DNA from: Algoriphagus sp. A40
GTDB taxonomy: Bacteria; Bacteroidota; Bacteroidia; Cytophagales; Cyclobacteriaceae
Direction: 5' to 3'
Length of the DNA: 64,000 bases
NCBI RefSeq assembly: GCF_002002735.1
Contig: NZ_MUNY01000039.1
Coordinates: forward strand, 62,001 to 126,000
Positions 52,353 through 61,097 of the stretch are shown in pieces. Numbering within the stretch: position 1 is the stretch's first letter; every line of letters starts with the position of its first letter. Both the position numbers and the translations under genes were made by a program. The notes under the pieces were generated by a model. It was given only the letters and a program-made list of their open reading frames with translations. It was not told the origin of the DNA and did not search any database.

Positions 52353-52934
52353 ATGCCCAAAACCACCTCAATTCCCCTCCGATTCCAACTGATCTGCCTG
52401 ATTCTAGGACAGCTTTGTTTTGCCCTTTCCACTTTTTTCTGGATAGATGCGGGCACCTATTCAGTCAATTCTGCCACCTGGATGTTTTTCTCCATGGTCT
52501 TTTGGGCCTTGGGTTGGATGGGTTTGTTTGGAATGCTCGCCGAGCAGATGCCCATTTACTCCAAACTGGGCTTGCTTTATGCCCTTTATGGAACTTTCGG
52601 AGGAGCAGCTTTTGCCATGGAAGGCTTGTTTATTGAGACGTTTGATCTTTCAGAAAAAGCAGGAGTGGAAGCATCCGAAATTTTCCCCCTCCAGTTCAAC
52701 CTAGTCCTGTATCAAAGCGGCCCGGCATTCCCGCTTTCCCTGTTGATCCTGGGAATCGTCCTTGCTTACCGTAAAAAGGTCACTTGGCCAGCTGGCATTT
52801 TACTCTCTTTTTCAGGAATCTCCTTTCCAGTAGGCAGGATTCTCCGGAAAGTGGAAATTGCCCATGCGACTGATTTTTTGCTTTTGGCAGCGGTTATTTG
52901 GATTTCTTTTCAGCTTTTGGGAAAAGAAAGGTAG
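52353..52934 (+). CDS. Membrane protein of unknown function
   Basis: The 193-residue protein has five or six membrane helices (QLICLILGQLCFALSTFFWI, WMFFSMVFWALGWMGLFGML, LGLLYALYGTFGGAAFAMEG, FPLSLLILGIVLAY, WPAGILLSFSGISFPVG, FLLLAAVIWISFQLLG) with short charged loops. No family or motif is recognised. It stands alone between repeat segments and has a typical chromosomal base composition. Confidence 0.65.
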   Translation: MPKTTSIPLRFQLICLILGQLCFALSTFFWIDAGTYSVNSATWMFFSMVFWALGWMGLFGMLAEQMPIYSKLGLLYALYGTFGGAAFAMEGLFIETFDLSEKAGVEASEIFPLQFNLVLYQSGPAFPLSLLILGIVLAYRKKVTWPAGILLSFSGISFPVGRILRKVEIAHATDFLLLAAVIWISFQLLGKER

Positions 52935-52992
52935 ACAAACCGACAAGGCAATGTATTTTAGTTATTACCAGACATATTTCAACTACTTACTT

Positions 52993-53053
52993 CTCACGAC
53001 TTACCTTTTCCCACTTACCAAAACGACTGCCACAGATCACTGAGACTGATCAC
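52993..53053. repeat. Dispersed CTCACGACTTAC repeat, copy 3
   Basis: The segment begins CTCACGACTTACCTTTTCCC and continues with ACTTACCAAAACGACTGC and two GATCAC-bearing units. Its neighbourhood, 52935-53368, has no ORF; the only other structure there is the hairpin at 53262-53288. Confidence 0.7.
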
Positions 53054-53261
53054 GGCCTACTGAGACTGAACACTAAAATGGAACCTTTCCCCCTTCCTAT
53101 TTGTCAAAGGTTTGGCATTTGAGATTACATTGCCTACTTTGGTTTTACCGATGCTTACCTCCAACAACATAACCCCTTCCGACTTTTTGGTCACTGACCG
53201 CAGATTCTGCCGGACAGTCTGGGGGATGCTTGTATCTCACAGCAAGGCCTTTATCAGCTAA

Positions 53262-53288
53262 CCCTCCGTTGGGTACTTAAACGGAGGG
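53262..53288. repeat. CCCTCCGTT/AACGGAGGG hairpin
   Basis: A perfect 9-bp stem has a 9-base loop. No strong T tract follows, so terminator function is weak; it could be a small-RNA end or part of the leader of the gene at 53369. Confidence 0.4.
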
Positions 53289-53368
53289 CTCAATTCCCGT
53301 CTTTTTCTATTCATTTATCCACTTCCTGTATTTCCCCTGGAAGTGAAAATCTATTTACATACCTTATT

Positions 53369-53761
53369 ATGCAACCGATCATTTCTGAAACTGATTATAA
53401 ATCCATCTATTCCCTAATCCAGGATCTGCCGGCAAGCCAGCGAACCAAGGAAATGGGACAGCTTCAACGCGAACTGAATTCTGCCCTGCGTGTGGCAGAT
53501 GAAAAACTTGGGGAGGACATTATCCGCCTCAATTCCTATTTCGAAGTTAAGGATATGGGAACAGGCAAAACGCTCCAACTCCATCTGGTGATGCCCAAAA
53601 TTGCTGACCTGAGCCAGCAAAAAATCTCGATTCTGAGTCCCCTGGGCGTGGCCCTGATTGGATTCAGAGAAGGAATGCTTGTAGAATGGGTACTCCCTGG
53701 AGGACCTAAGAAACTGAAGATTCTGAAAGTTGTGAATACCGTTCAGCTAGAACGGCTCTAA
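53369..53761 (+). CDS. Rnk/GreA C-terminal-domain protein
   Basis: The 130-residue protein has a helical N-terminus and the GreA/GreB C-terminal FKBP-like domain (GEDIIRLNSYFEVKDMGTGKTLQLHLVMP, ISILSPLGVALIGFREGMLVEWVLPGG), the layout of Rnk. Rnk binds RNA polymerase without the long GreA coiled coil. It is followed 22 bases later by the helical membrane protein gene, so co-transcription is likely. Confidence 0.85.
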   Translation: MQPIISETDYKSIYSLIQDLPASQRTKEMGQLQRELNSALRVADEKLGEDIIRLNSYFEVKDMGTGKTLQLHLVMPKIADLSQQKISILSPLGVALIGFREGMLVEWVLPGGPKKLKILKVVNTVQLERL

Positions 53762-53783
53762 TTCCTTCAAAATTCCCGAAACT

Positions 53784-54404
53784 ATGAAATGGACATACTG
53801 CATTCCCAACAAAATGGGCACCTCTATCCTGCTGATGGGGGCTTTGGTTTTGGTCTTGGTCAACAACCTGAAAGAGCGGGCAAATTCCAAACAACTGAAG
53901 ACCGCCTTTGAATCGATCTACGAAGACCGGCTTATGGCGGAGACGTACCTCTTCCGACTGACCCACGAGCTTCATCAAATCGAGGAATTGTTGAAAAGCC
54001 CGAAGCCCGGACAAAAAGAAAAACTCTTCGAGAAAATTGATGAAATAGAGCAAATCAATCTACTCTACCTGGAGACAAAACTGACGGCTATAGAAGACCA
54101 ACGTTTTGAGCACTTCGAAAAACAGACCTGGGACTTGACCCGCGCCTTACAGTCCCAAAGTTTTGAAATTGCACAATCCAAAATAAAGGAAGCCCTAAGG
54201 GATCTTCAGCTGTTGTCGGATATTCAAGTCTTGGAAGCACAGGGCCTTTTGGCACAAACCCAGCGGATCTTCAGCTCCGGTTCGCTCAGTTCCCAGTTTG
54301 AAATCGGCTTGGTCATCGTCCTGGGCCTGATGATTCAATCGATCCTGTTTGCTTCCAAAACGCTTCAGGAACGGAAATCCTTTTCTCCCGAAAACCTGAA
54401 CTGA
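53784..54404 (+). CDS. Membrane protein with helical extracytoplasmic domain (4HB_MCP-like)
   Basis: The 206-residue protein has an N-terminal membrane helix (SILLMGALVLVLVNNL), a long alpha-helical segment of about 140 residues rich in charged heptads, and a second membrane helix (FEIGLVIVLGLMIQSILFA). This topology resembles the four-helix-bundle sensor of chemoreceptors, but there is no signalling domain after the second helix. The exact role is unknown. A strong terminator follows. Confidence 0.65.
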   Translation: MKWTYCIPNKMGTSILLMGALVLVLVNNLKERANSKQLKTAFESIYEDRLMAETYLFRLTHELHQIEELLKSPKPGQKEKLFEKIDEIEQINLLYLETKLTAIEDQRFEHFEKQTWDLTRALQSQSFEIAQSKIKEALRDLQLLSDIQVLEAQGLLAQTQRIFSSGSLSSQFEIGLVIVLGLMIQSILFASKTLQERKSFSPENLN

Positions 54405-54416
54405 ACCTAATTAAAG

Positions 54417-54450
54417 AACCTTTGAAACACTGTTTTTCAAAGGTTTTTTT
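54417..54450 (+). terminator. Terminator after the helical membrane protein gene
   Basis: AACCTTTGAAA and TTTCAAAGGTT form an 11-bp stem followed by several T. It is 12 bases after the stop codon. Confidence 0.9.
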
Positions 54451-54624
54451 ATGATCGGATTTTGCGCTGGAGAATTAGAAAATCACTTAATCGGTAAGCC
54501 TATTATTATTTCCCACTTTCTTGACACTAACCAAATATTTCCAATTTTTGAATCCATTCCGAACAGCTGTGGACTGTTGTCCGTCGACTGTTGACGATAA
54601 TCCGAAAACCCAATTCTCTCTAAA

Positions 54625-54963
54625 ATGATCAACTACCACGACAAAACCTTCCGACCTGTCCAAAACTCCGAAAACGGGGAAACATCTGCCGAAACCATTT
54701 TTCATTACCGGCAGGAAGGGACTATTTTAACCTCAGACTATTCCGGTGGAAAAATAAAAAAAGGTCACCTGATCGGACTGGTGGATGAGCAAGGCCAAAT
54801 TGAAATGCGCTACCATCAGGTCAATTCCCAAAACGAATTGATGACCGGAATTTGCCGGTCTGTACCCGAACTGCTTCCCAACGGGAAAATCAGACTGCAC
54901 GAGACCTGGCAATGGACTTCGGGAGATCAATCCAAGGGAAATTCGATTTTGGAGGAAATCTGA
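54625..54963 (+). CDS. Small beta-rich protein of unknown function
   Basis: The 112-residue protein has repeated beta-strand pairs (TIFHYRQEGTILTSDYSGGKIKKGHLIGLVDEQGQIEMRYHQV and GKIRLHETWQW) resembling a half MORN-like barrel. Proteins like this are common in Bacteroidota and are sometimes mislabelled as N-acetylglutamate synthase; no catalytic motif is visible here. It is monocistronic. Confidence 0.6.
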   Translation: MINYHDKTFRPVQNSENGETSAETIFHYRQEGTILTSDYSGGKIKKGHLIGLVDEQGQIEMRYHQVNSQNELMTGICRSVPELLPNGKIRLHETWQWTSGDQSKGNSILEEI

Positions 54964-54976
54964 AGAGTTCGGAATT

Positions 54977-55013
54977 AGACCTTCCAGGTTTTGAAAACCT
55001 GGAAGGTCTTTCT
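54977..55013. repeat. GACCTTCCAGG hairpin, also a terminator
   Basis: AGACCTTCCAGGTTTT pairs perfectly with AAAACCTGGAAGGTCT (effective loop TTTGAAA-like) and a short T tract follows. The same design occurs at 29402-29433, so it may be a mobile repeat that has become the terminator of the preceding gene. Confidence 0.75.
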
Positions 55014-55198
55014 CTTCCCCAAAAAATTATTCATCAAAACCCAAAAAAGTGTTTCCTACTTCGAATCCTTAAAAAGTCTTGCCATTTCGTGATTTTTTCT
55101 CCTTTTTTCCAGAATTAAATTTCATCGATGTAGCATTGGAGAAACTATTCCCGTCTGGTTTTCAACCAAGGTTTTTTCCTCAACCAAACTTTTCGCTT

Positions 55199-56455
55199 AT
55201 GACTACTTCAAGATTGTACCCGCTGCTTTGGATTTTGATGATCTCGGTCCTAACACTTTCCTGCCAGGACGAAATCACCACGACTTACACCCACCGGACG
55301 ATGATGCCGGTTTATCTGGAAATGAGTGATATCCGTGCGAGAACCATAACAGTGGAACCACCGCAGGAATTGGACAGTCCCGGTAAAATCTACATCTACG
55401 GAAACTACCTGCTCATCAACGAGCCAACCAAGGGTATCCATATCCTGGACAATTCCAATCCCTCCAATCCGGTCAACAAGAACTTTATTCCTATCGAAGG
55501 AAATGTGGACTTGGCTGTAAACAGCAATATCCTCTATGCTGACAACTATGTAGATTTGCTGGCTTTTGACATCAGCAACCTTAATAATATCAAGCTTGTC
55601 AAGCGTGTTGAGGACGTCTTTACTCACATGTACCGCCATGATACCGGGCAGATCATCACCTTCAAAGACACTGTGATTACTTCCGAAAATGCCTATTGGG
55701 GCTGTGCAAACTGTGAGTTCTTCACAATGGATGCGAGCCGAAGTTTCGCTGCAAACTATTCTGCAGCGGCCCAGAGTTACGGCACCGGAGGATCGATGGC
55801 GAGATTTACCCTGGCCAATGAGCACCTCTATGCCGTGGACGAATCGACAATGCGGGTATTTGACGTAAAAAATGCCGCAGAACCCAAGTTTGTCAAGCCG
55901 ATAGATCTGGGTTGGGGCATCGAGACCATCTTTCCATTTCAGAACAAACTCTTTATCGGTTCGAACCGTGGCATGCATATCTATGATGCTTCAACTCCAA
56001 GTAGTCCTACAAGAATGGCTGTGTACGAGCACATAGTAGCCTGCGATCCTGTAGTGGTCAATGAGGATTTTGCCTTTGTCACATTGCGCAGCGGTAACTT
56101 CTGCGTCAACAATATCAACCAACTTCAGGTCATCAACATCGAAGATCCTTACAAACCTTACATGATGAAGTCCTATCCCATGCTCAATCCGCACGGACTC
56201 GGGCTGGCTGGCGACAACCTCTTTGTCGCAGAAGGGAAGCATGGACTGAAAAGCTTCAAGGTAACTGATGTCTTGAAAATCGACCAAAACCAAATGGAGT
56301 TTTTGGAATCCATGAAAGCTGTTGATCTGATTCCAGGACCCAAGTCCCTGATCGTGATCGGCCCGGATGGGGTTTGCCAGTTTGACTACAGCACACCCTC
56401 CAAGCTTATTAGACTGAGCTGCATTGATGTGAAAAATCCGGTGGTGATCAAGTAA
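55199..56455 (+). CDS. LVIVD-repeat lipoprotein
   Basis: The 418-residue protein from the ATG at 55199 (MTTSRLYPLLWILM) has a lipobox LTLSC, then repeats of the LVIVD type that form a beta-propeller: GKIYIYGNYLLINEPTKGIHILDN, VDLLAFDISNLNNIKLVKRV, KLFIGSNRGMHIYDASTPSSP and LFVAEGKHGLKSFKV. A CANC pair (WGCANCEFF) is also present. Surface lipoproteins of this kind are widespread in Bacteroidota with unknown ligands. An earlier in-frame start at 55079 adds repeat-like residues and is rejected. Confidence 0.8.
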   Translation: MTTSRLYPLLWILMISVLTLSCQDEITTTYTHRTMMPVYLEMSDIRARTITVEPPQELDSPGKIYIYGNYLLINEPTKGIHILDNSNPSNPVNKNFIPIEGNVDLAVNSNILYADNYVDLLAFDISNLNNIKLVKRVEDVFTHMYRHDTGQIITFKDTVITSENAYWGCANCEFFTMDASRSFAANYSAAAQSYGTGGSMARFTLANEHLYAVDESTMRVFDVKNAAEPKFVKPIDLGWGIETIFPFQNKLFIGSNRGMHIYDASTPSSPTRMAVYEHIVACDPVVVNEDFAFVTLRSGNFCVNNINQLQVINIEDPYKPYMMKSYPMLNPHGLGLAGDNLFVAEGKHGLKSFKVTDVLKIDQNQMEFLESMKAVDLIPGPKSLIVIGPDGVCQFDYSTPSKLIRLSCIDVKNPVVIK

Positions 56456-56487
56456 ACAGTGGGCAACGAGCAGTTCCAGTCTTTTAG

Positions 56488-56560
56488 ACCCTTCGACTCC
56501 TCTCAGGGTGACAGTCGTGTCAGGCTGAGCACCTGACCAACGAGAGTTGGGAAGTCGAAG
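56488..56560. repeat. Dispersed TGAGCACCTGACC repeat, copy 2, plus CCAGTCGCAGTA duplication
   Basis: The segment begins ACCCTTCGACTCCTCTCAGG and contains GTCAGGCTGAGCACCTGACC, CAACGAGAGTTGGG and GTCGAAGCC. The last two-thirds duplicates 47724-47772. Just after it, at about 56560-56583, CCAGTCGCAGTA occurs twice. No ORF is seen in the 226-base gap. Confidence 0.7.
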
Positions 56561-56681
56561 CCAGTCGCAGTAGCCAGTCGCAGTAATTGTGTACACCGGA
56601 AATATTTCATCTGTGAAAATCTGTGACATCTGTGAGAAAATCCTTATCCTTTCCAATGAAAGCATTATTCAGAAATAGAAA

Positions 56682-57305
56682 ATGAAAGTTAGCTTCTTGT
56701 TTCTAAGCATTTTTGTTTTGACCCTTTCCACAGGATATGGTCAGGAAAAAGTCTATTACAATCAGACGGAATTTGGGGCGATGTTTGGCAGAGTTGAGAG
56801 CCAATGGAGCGGAGACACAGAAGAAAGGATCAATTTTTCAATGCTGACATTTCACGGTGCCCGGATTTCCAAACATCATGTAGTGGGGTTTTCTCTCGGT
56901 TTTGATCACTATGAAAACCTGTCCATTATCCCAATCGCCTTGGGTTGGAGAGGGTTTTTTGGCAAAGATGGCAGAGCACAGTTGATTGGAGGATTTGACA
57001 TCGGAGGCGGATCGACGATTTTGGAAAAGGGAGAAGAATCCGAATGGGGTAAGAGTTGGTACGAAGGAGGAATCATGGCAAGTCCTTCGGTCGGTGCTTT
57101 TTTCCCAGGCAAAAAAGGGAAAACAGCCCTGACAGTCACCATCGCCTACAAAAGACAGGAACTTGCCTATTACCAGGGCTCTTATGAGCAGGTTGGTACC
57201 CAAAGGCCAATTATCATCTCCCAGCTTCCTCCGGGATATAATTCGATGACTGAGACGGACTACCTATTTCAGAGTTTGGTTTTAAGGATGGGTTTCAGTT
57301 TTTGA
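56682..57305 (+). CDS. Exported outer-membrane beta-barrel-like protein of unknown function
   Basis: The 207-residue protein has a signal peptide (MKVSFLFLSIFVLTLSTGYG) and alternating hydrophobic beta strands ending FQSLVLRMGFSF, the aromatic-terminal pattern of outer-membrane barrels. A glycine-rich segment (GGFDIGGGSTILEK) marks one turn. No named family is recognised. Confidence 0.65.
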   Translation: MKVSFLFLSIFVLTLSTGYGQEKVYYNQTEFGAMFGRVESQWSGDTEERINFSMLTFHGARISKHHVVGFSLGFDHYENLSIIPIALGWRGFFGKDGRAQLIGGFDIGGGSTILEKGEESEWGKSWYEGGIMASPSVGAFFPGKKGKTALTVTIAYKRQELAYYQGSYEQVGTQRPIIISQLPPGYNSMTETDYLFQSLVLRMGFSF

Positions 57306-57447
57306 TCAACCAGATATTAACCGGCACAATCATCCACAGTCATTTTTGATTTTTAGGAGAAACCTGAAATTTTCAAACTTACCGGCCTAACCAAAATTCC
57401 AACAGGTGATTTCAATAAACCTCGTATTCCTACTATATTGAGAACCT

Positions 57448-58017
57448 ATGTCCGAAAAGGTATTTTTTAGAACCCGTCTCTATTTTACTGGATTTGCAAC
57501 GCTCGCTATCGCAGCCCTTTTAACCTGGAATTATTTCAATGGTGGCGTGCCAAGCCATCATGTACTGGCAGATGAAAGCCTACCACTTATTTCCAATTGG
57601 TGGGGAGCGCTTTTGATTCCATCGCTGACCTGGTTTCTCACTTATCGAATTCAAAAGAGAGTTTATCACAAAAGAAATCATGAACCCTCAAAGCAACTCA
57701 ACCAAGCTTGGTTCGGCTTTGTGGCAGCTTTAATTTTCGGATCTCTTCTCGCTGCCTTTTTCACTTTTGGTTTCTCGGATTTGCCAGGTTATATGCTGTT
57801 GGGATTGCTCCTTGCTGCATTATTTCTCCCAATCTATCGGGCAGAATGTTTGTTGGGATTTGTTTTTGGAATGACTTACACGTTTGGAGCCGTCCTTCCA
57901 ACGCTGGTAGGATGCATCCTTGCGCTTATAGGAGCTGCAATCTACCTGCTTATCCGACGAGGAATAATCTTTCTAAGCTCCAAATTGGTTCCAAGTTTTT
58001 CTGCTGATAAAAAATAG
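57448..58017 (+). CDS. Membrane protein of unknown function
   Basis: The 189-residue protein has five membrane helices (YFTGFATLAIAALLTWNYF, LISNWWGALLIPSLTWFL, FGFVAALIFGSLLAAFFTF, GYMLLGLLLAALFLPIYR, FGAVLPTLVGCILALIGAAIYLL) and a short polar C-terminus. It resembles no family I can name. It is isolated, with its own AT-rich upstream region. Confidence 0.65.
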   Translation: MSEKVFFRTRLYFTGFATLAIAALLTWNYFNGGVPSHHVLADESLPLISNWWGALLIPSLTWFLTYRIQKRVYHKRNHEPSKQLNQAWFGFVAALIFGSLLAAFFTFGFSDLPGYMLLGLLLAALFLPIYRAECLLGFVFGMTYTFGAVLPTLVGCILALIGAAIYLLIRRGIIFLSSKLVPSFSADKK

Positions 58018-58095
58018 ACAACCGAAATTGGAAACAATTGCTGGTTTATGGTTTGAAAGTTAAGGCACAGGGAAATCGCTTTTGAAATTTATATC

Positions 58096-58336
58096 ACCCC
58101 TTGCGGGGTTTAAATGAATGCTTAGCCAATCGATCCTATTATAATTCCAGCCATACTGGCTTTTAAATCCCGAAGGGATTACAGGATTATAGCTTTAAAT
58201 GGGTTTCTTATGTAGGGTAACCCCAAAGGGGTGACATCATTTTTATCGAAAATGGTAAATGCGATTTCCCTGAGCTAAAGGCAATGTCCTGTTCGAGATT
58301 TGCAATCTCGAACCTTGATGATAGGATTTACAATCC
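58096..58336. repeat. Cluster of palindromes E between convergent genes
   Basis: The 311-base gap contains ACCCC-TTGC-GGGGT (58096-58109), AATCCC-GAA-GGGATT (58166-58180), ACCCC-AAA-GGGGT (58220-58232), a perfect GTTCGAGATT/AATCTCGAAC hairpin (58291-58313) and GGATTTACAATCC (58324-58336). Both the CCCGAAGGG and the TTTGNAA families of repeats are represented. No ORF is seen. Confidence 0.85.
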
Positions 58337-59413
58337 GTCTAAATTCAGCCCAAACCACTTCACAGCATTGTGGTAATAGATCTTGTCCACCACTTCTTTT
58401 GGAAGTTTCAGGCCTTGGAATGCCCCGTTGACATCCGCCGATTCCATCGATTCCTCACTGACCAAATATTTCCAGTCCTTTTGCCAGGTGGCGATTGTGT
58501 TGGTTTTGAATTTTTCCGGATCGGGATTTCCTGAAATCCCCAAGTCAGTTCCATAGATAATCCGGTCTTGGTATTTGATCATAAAGTTTCTGACTTTTTC
58601 GCGGTCCTTTTGACTTTGAAACTGGAGGTGTCCAATTCGGGCGGCCATATCAACAGCCATGTTGGGAAATCGGTCCAATCGTTTGGCGAGTTCGTCCACG
58701 TTCCATTCCACACTTCCCAGATGTGCTCCGACAAAGCGGATTTCGGGGAATTTTGCAAGCAAATTATCCCGTGCCTCCACCTGCTGCTCGTAACTGGGAT
58801 ATTCCGGATGGAGATACATGTGGTACTCAGGATGTCTTGAAAAATAGCTCCTGTCATTGTTTACGGTCATTTCCTCCAGCGGCAGCCAGCAGTTTCTGGG
58901 TTCGCCAAGATGCGCCATCAGCGTTTTGCCCTGATCTTGGACAAACTGAAATATCGGCTCCAGCCTAGGATGATCTGCCATGATGAAATCTCCATTTTCA
59001 TCCTTGTACGTCATCCCGATGTTTTTCCAGATTTTGATCCCAATAGCCCCTTGGTCAAAGGTCTTTTTGATTCGATCGATTTCATTCTGGGCCCAGTTGG
59101 GATCAGTCCAGCCTTCGAGGGAAATGGTGGAAAGAAAGTCAATGTAATCCGGATTTTGACCTTTTTGGTGCAATGCAAGTCGGATTTGCTCTTCTAATGG
59201 AGGATAGTCTGGAACATCCACACTTACGGTAAGCAGGTGGAAATTGGAGCTTTTAGCCGCCTCCGTCAATGCGGTACTTTCTGAATTGTGATGCGTATGG
59301 GTATCGATCTTTTTTACATTGGAAAAGTCCTCCAAAGAATAAAAATCGACTTTTTCCTCCTGGATCAGGAGAGCCAAAGCAGCAATGAAAAAAGGAAAAA
59401 CCGAATCTATCAT
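58328..59413 (-). CDS. Amidohydrolase-2 family metal-dependent hydrolase
   Basis: The 361-residue protein has the amidohydrolase landmarks IDTHTHHN (HxH metal site near residue 38), KTLMAHLGEPRN, RFVGAHLGSVEWN and IIYGTDLGI. It may have a signal peptide (MIDSVFPFFIAALALLI). The family includes decarboxylases and lactonases; the reaction is unknown. It is divergent from the desaturase-family gene, and repeat cluster E overlaps its 3' end slightly. Confidence 0.85.
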   Translation of the reverse strand: MIDSVFPFFIAALALLIQEEKVDFYSLEDFSNVKKIDTHTHHNSESTALTEAAKSSNFHLLTVSVDVPDYPPLEEQIRLALHQKGQNPDYIDFLSTISLEGWTDPNWAQNEIDRIKKTFDQGAIGIKIWKNIGMTYKDENGDFIMADHPRLEPIFQFVQDQGKTLMAHLGEPRNCWLPLEEMTVNNDRSYFSRHPEYHMYLHPEYPSYEQQVEARDNLLAKFPEIRFVGAHLGSVEWNVDELAKRLDRFPNMAVDMAARIGHLQFQSQKDREKVRNFMIKYQDRIIYGTDLGISGNPDPEKFKTNTIATWQKDWKYLVSEESMESADVNGAFQGLKLPKEVVDKIYYHNAVKWFGLNLDGL

Positions 59414-59462
59414 GAACTTTATTTTGTTGTTAAAAGATACAATGATTTTTCATCTTTGGACT

Positions 59463-60347
59463 ATGGAAAAGTACCTCAAGGCTATTTCAGACGGCTATTA
59501 CGGCTATGCCAATTACCTGATCAATGAAATCCTAAATCCAAGCTGGCACAATTACTTCTATTGGCTGGTTGGTGCGTCTCTGGTGATTTGGATCTTGGAG
59601 CTGGTTTTTCCATGGAGAAAGGATCAACCGGCGATCCGGCAGGACTTTTGGTTGGATCTGTTCTACCTTTTTTGGAATTACTTCCTTTTTGCACTCATTG
59701 CATACAATGCGCTCTCCATGGTCGCTGTAGAGCTGTTCAATGATTTCCTGGGGCTGTTCGGAATCACCAATCTGGTGGCTTTCGAGATCGAAACCTGGCC
59801 TTTTTGGGCAAAGCTGGTTCTGATCTTTTTGGTGCGGGACTTTATGCAGTGGAATATCCACCGGATGTATCACCATGTGGACTGGATGTGGGAGTTTCAC
59901 AAAGTGCACCACAGCACCAGACAAATGGGTTTTGCTGCTTTGCTACGGTACCATTGGATGGAAAATATCTTGTACAGAACCCTGGAGTATATTCCCCTGG
60001 CCATGATTGGAGTGGGGATCACGGACTTTTTCATCGTCCATATCTTCACATTGGTATTGGGTCAACTCGGTCACGCGAACCTAAAAATTCCACTTGGCCC
60101 TTTTAAATACATTCTTAACGGACCGCAGATGCACCTTTGGCACCATGCCCGAAACCTGCCTGAAAGTCATCCCAACGGATTCAATTATGGGATTTCGCTC
60201 AGTGTCTGGGATTTTATCTTTGGAACCAATTACTGGCCATCCGATAATGAAAACCTACCCGTAGGTTTACCCGATGAGGAGAATTTTCCGGAGGATTTTA
60301 TCCGACAAAACACCGAGCCTTTTCATCGGATTTTTGGAAAAAAATAA
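59463..60347 (+). CDS. Sterol desaturase/fatty acid hydroxylase-family membrane enzyme
   Basis: The 294-residue enzyme from the ATG at 59463 (MEKYLKAISDGYYGYAN) has several membrane helices and the diiron histidine boxes HRMYHHVDWMWEFHKVHHS, HANLKIP and HLWHHARN. It would introduce a hydroxyl or double bond into a lipid or carotenoid. Its last 120 bases (60224-60343) recur at 61437-61556, after an inserted gene pair; the copy downstream ends in a different tail (GKKKS) followed by a terminator-like stem, so the present 3' end is probably secondary. In-frame earlier starts at 59385 and 59442 are less likely. Confidence 0.88.
   Translation: MEKYLKAISDGYYGYANYLINEILNPSWHNYFYWLVGASLVIWILELVFPWRKDQPAIRQDFWLDLFYLFWNYFLFALIAYNALSMVAVELFNDFLGLFGITNLVAFEIETWPFWAKLVLIFLVRDFMQWNIHRMYHHVDWMWEFHKVHHSTRQMGFAALLRYHWMENILYRTLEYIPLAMIGVGITDFFIVHIFTLVLGQLGHANLKIPLGPFKYILNGPQMHLWHHARNLPESHPNGFNYGISLSVWDFIFGTNYWPSDNENLPVGLPDEENFPEDFIRQNTEPFHRIFGKK
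60224..60343 (+). repeat. First copy of the 120-bp direct repeat
   Basis: This is the final coding part of the desaturase-family gene. It differs from the copy at 61437-61556 at four positions: three are synonymous and one changes Asn to Asp. That is the pattern of two functional coding versions rather than random decay. Confidence 0.9.
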
Positions 60348-60477
60348 AAAAGTTCCCATCAGGCTCAAACCAAAATTGTGATACTATTTTTTTGTGGGAG
60401 TGGGGAATTAAAAAACTGTTTAAAAAGCTGGATAATCGATATCACATCAGGCACCTTCCATCAAAAAAGATAAAATT

Positions 60478-60530
60478 TTTAAAATAAAACGATAATTATT
60501 ATTTGTTTTATTTTAAATTTGCTAGTTTTG
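60478..60530 (+). promoter_or_regulatory. Promoter and inverted-repeat operator of the DUF2975/HTH pair
   Basis: TTTAAAATAAAAC (60478-60490) and GTTTTATTTTAAA (60505-60517) are perfect 13-base arms around a 14-base spacer. They overlap TTTG (60502-60505) and a perfect TAGTTTTG (60523-60530), plus a second TAAATTTG (60514-60521). The start point is expected near 60537, 17 bases before the ATG. An operator over the promoter would suit autoregulation by the HTH protein encoded second in the pair. Confidence 0.5.
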
Positions 60531-60553
60531 TTTATCAATAATCAACTTCAAAG

Positions 60554-61096
60554 ATGGGCCTCACAAAACCTTCAAAAATAATCCTCCTTAAGTGCGCCAT
60601 ATTGGGCACCATGCTTTTTTCATCTTTGGCGGTAGTATATCATGTTCGCTGGTTGATAGCTTTTTTACTCAGTTCCGCACAGAACCACGTGCCGAGTGGG
60701 CAACAGCCACTGATTTGGTTTTGCGTACAAATACTTTCAAATGCCACTTTTCTTGCTGTTGGATATTTCATGTTAAGTCTATTCGATAGATATAAACAGA
60801 GAAATTACTTTGACGATTACAGTTTAAAGGTACTTAACGGGGTGATACATTCCTGTTTTTTTCTAGCCATTCTAGGTGTCATAAAGCTTGCTTCCAGTGA
60901 ATTTTACCCTCTCCCATTAGATGAATACAAATCAATTTGGGGTACTTTAAACCTAATGACATTTTTACTTATTGACGTGGTAACGTTTAAAGAACCACAA
61001 ACCATGTATCTGCTGATAGCCATAATCCTCTGGGCAGTTAAGCAATTTTCAATCAAGGCAATTGCAATAAAATCTGAAAACGAAGCAATTATATAG
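60554..61096 (+). CDS. DUF2975-family membrane protein
   Basis: The 180-residue protein has four membrane helices (ILGTMLFSSLAVVYHVRWLIAFLL, FCVQILSNATFLAVGYFML, VIHSCFFLAILGVIKLA, MYLLIAIILWAVKQFSIKAIAIK) and the typical DUF2975 ending (AIILWAVKQF then AIKSENEAI). Function is unknown; such proteins are usually paired with a small HTH regulator, as here (2-base gap). Confidence 0.85.
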   Translation: MGLTKPSKIILLKCAILGTMLFSSLAVVYHVRWLIAFLLSSAQNHVPSGQQPLIWFCVQILSNATFLAVGYFMLSLFDRYKQRNYFDDYSLKVLNGVIHSCFFLAILGVIKLASSEFYPLPLDEYKSIWGTLNLMTFLLIDVVTFKEPQTMYLLIAIILWAVKQFSIKAIAIKSENEAII

Positions 61097-61097
61097 T

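Noticed and set aside
55250..55978. 242-residue minus-strand ORF
   Set aside because: Antisense to the LVIVD lipoprotein gene, whose repeats and lipobox establish the plus-strand frame.
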